A stretch of DNA of 63,509 nucleotides. Origin: Saccoglossus kowalevskii. Its lineage: Eukaryota > Hemichordata > Enteropneusta > Harrimaniidae. Position 1 is the stretch's first letter. Each line of letters opens with the position of its first letter. The notes beneath the pieces were generated by a model. It was not told the DNA's origin. It worked only from the letters and a program-made list of their open reading frames with translations, and did not search any database. Position numbers and translations under genes: made by a program. Shown piece by piece: positions 63,109-63,509 of the stretch. The stretch lies in assembly GCF_000003605.2 (NCBI RefSeq), contig NW_003107609.1, forward strand, positions 57,238-120,746, given 5' to 3'.

Positions 63109-63509
63109 CCGATGCTGTGTAATGGATTGGTGGTGTTTCACGAAAAAAAAATGTCATCGGACAACTTGCCAAAGACTGATTATATGGCGTATTGGTTGTG
63201 TTAGATAAGAAACCAGACAGTCTGACGAGACTTGCCGCAAACATCAGAGATACACGGTTGCGCGTGTGTTCATAACGGACTTTATTCGTGGTTCAATTGT
63301 TACATCATTGTTTAGTAATAGACTATTCCCATCTTAAACCCTCTGAAAAAGATTTATCACACACATTTAAAATACATTTTATCATCAGAGAGTGTAATGA
63401 GCTTTCTCCCTGTCCAAAAGCAGAACAATTTGGCCATAAAAGACTGACCTAGCGAGTCCCACTTGTTATAGCGAGTGCGAGTTGTCCGATGCTTTATTCC
63501 CGTATAGAA

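Overview
This is a eukaryotic nuclear contig: intron-rich genes with GT-AG introns, AT-rich intergenic DNA, microsatellites, MITEs, a LINE remnant and two assembly gaps (12765-13093 and 52770-52994). The proteins are closest to vertebrate orthologues. ATXN3 and NDUFB1 lie close together here, as they do on human 14q32, and DDHD1 is also a human chromosome 14 gene. Together with the many 'taccggta' motifs this suggests an invertebrate deuterostome such as a hemichordate or amphioxus. That is inference; the species cannot be fixed from the window.

Layout. (1) 1-747 is a 54-bp minisatellite, followed by the last coding exon (935-1033, +) of an unidentified gene. (2) 4587-9205 (-) is a complete eight-exon ataxin-3 gene (357 aa) with all Josephin catalytic residues, three UIMs and no polyglutamine tract. 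(3) 9206-9609 is a compact divergent promoter with a palindromic CRE and two CCAAT boxes. (4) 9610-19742 (+) is a complete eight-exon NEK2 gene (430 aa) with a KEN box and a C-terminal Met-Arg degron; its second intron holds a 2.2-kb TTAA-flanked transposon-like element. (5) NDUFB1 (20207-20377, -), an unrecognised 152-aa cysteine-rich, acidic-tailed ORF (23711-24169, +) and SMIM12 (26964-27239, -) follow. (6) 30037-51808 (+) is a complete twelve-exon DDHD1-type phospholipase A1 (889 aa), its introns loaded with MITEs and tandem repeats. (7) 51809-63509 is gene-poor: a decayed LINE tail, the last exon of an ankyrin-repeat gene (58780-59054, -), a hAT-type MITE with a perfect 8-bp target duplication, and microsatellites.

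All three multi-exon gene models were assembled by hand from splice sites. In each the phase closes exactly (1074, 1293 and 2670 coding bases including the stop), and aligned landmark residues fall at or near the human positions. The genes do not form a pathway: they are a deubiquitinase, a mitotic kinase, a complex I subunit, a small membrane protein and a phospholipase. The shared ATXN3/NEK2 promoter is the main candidate for functional linkage. I found no convincing new multi-gene system. The most open items are the 152-aa orphan ORF, the TTAA element, a set of MITE families sharing termini, and a candidate 33-nt cassette exon in DDHD1.
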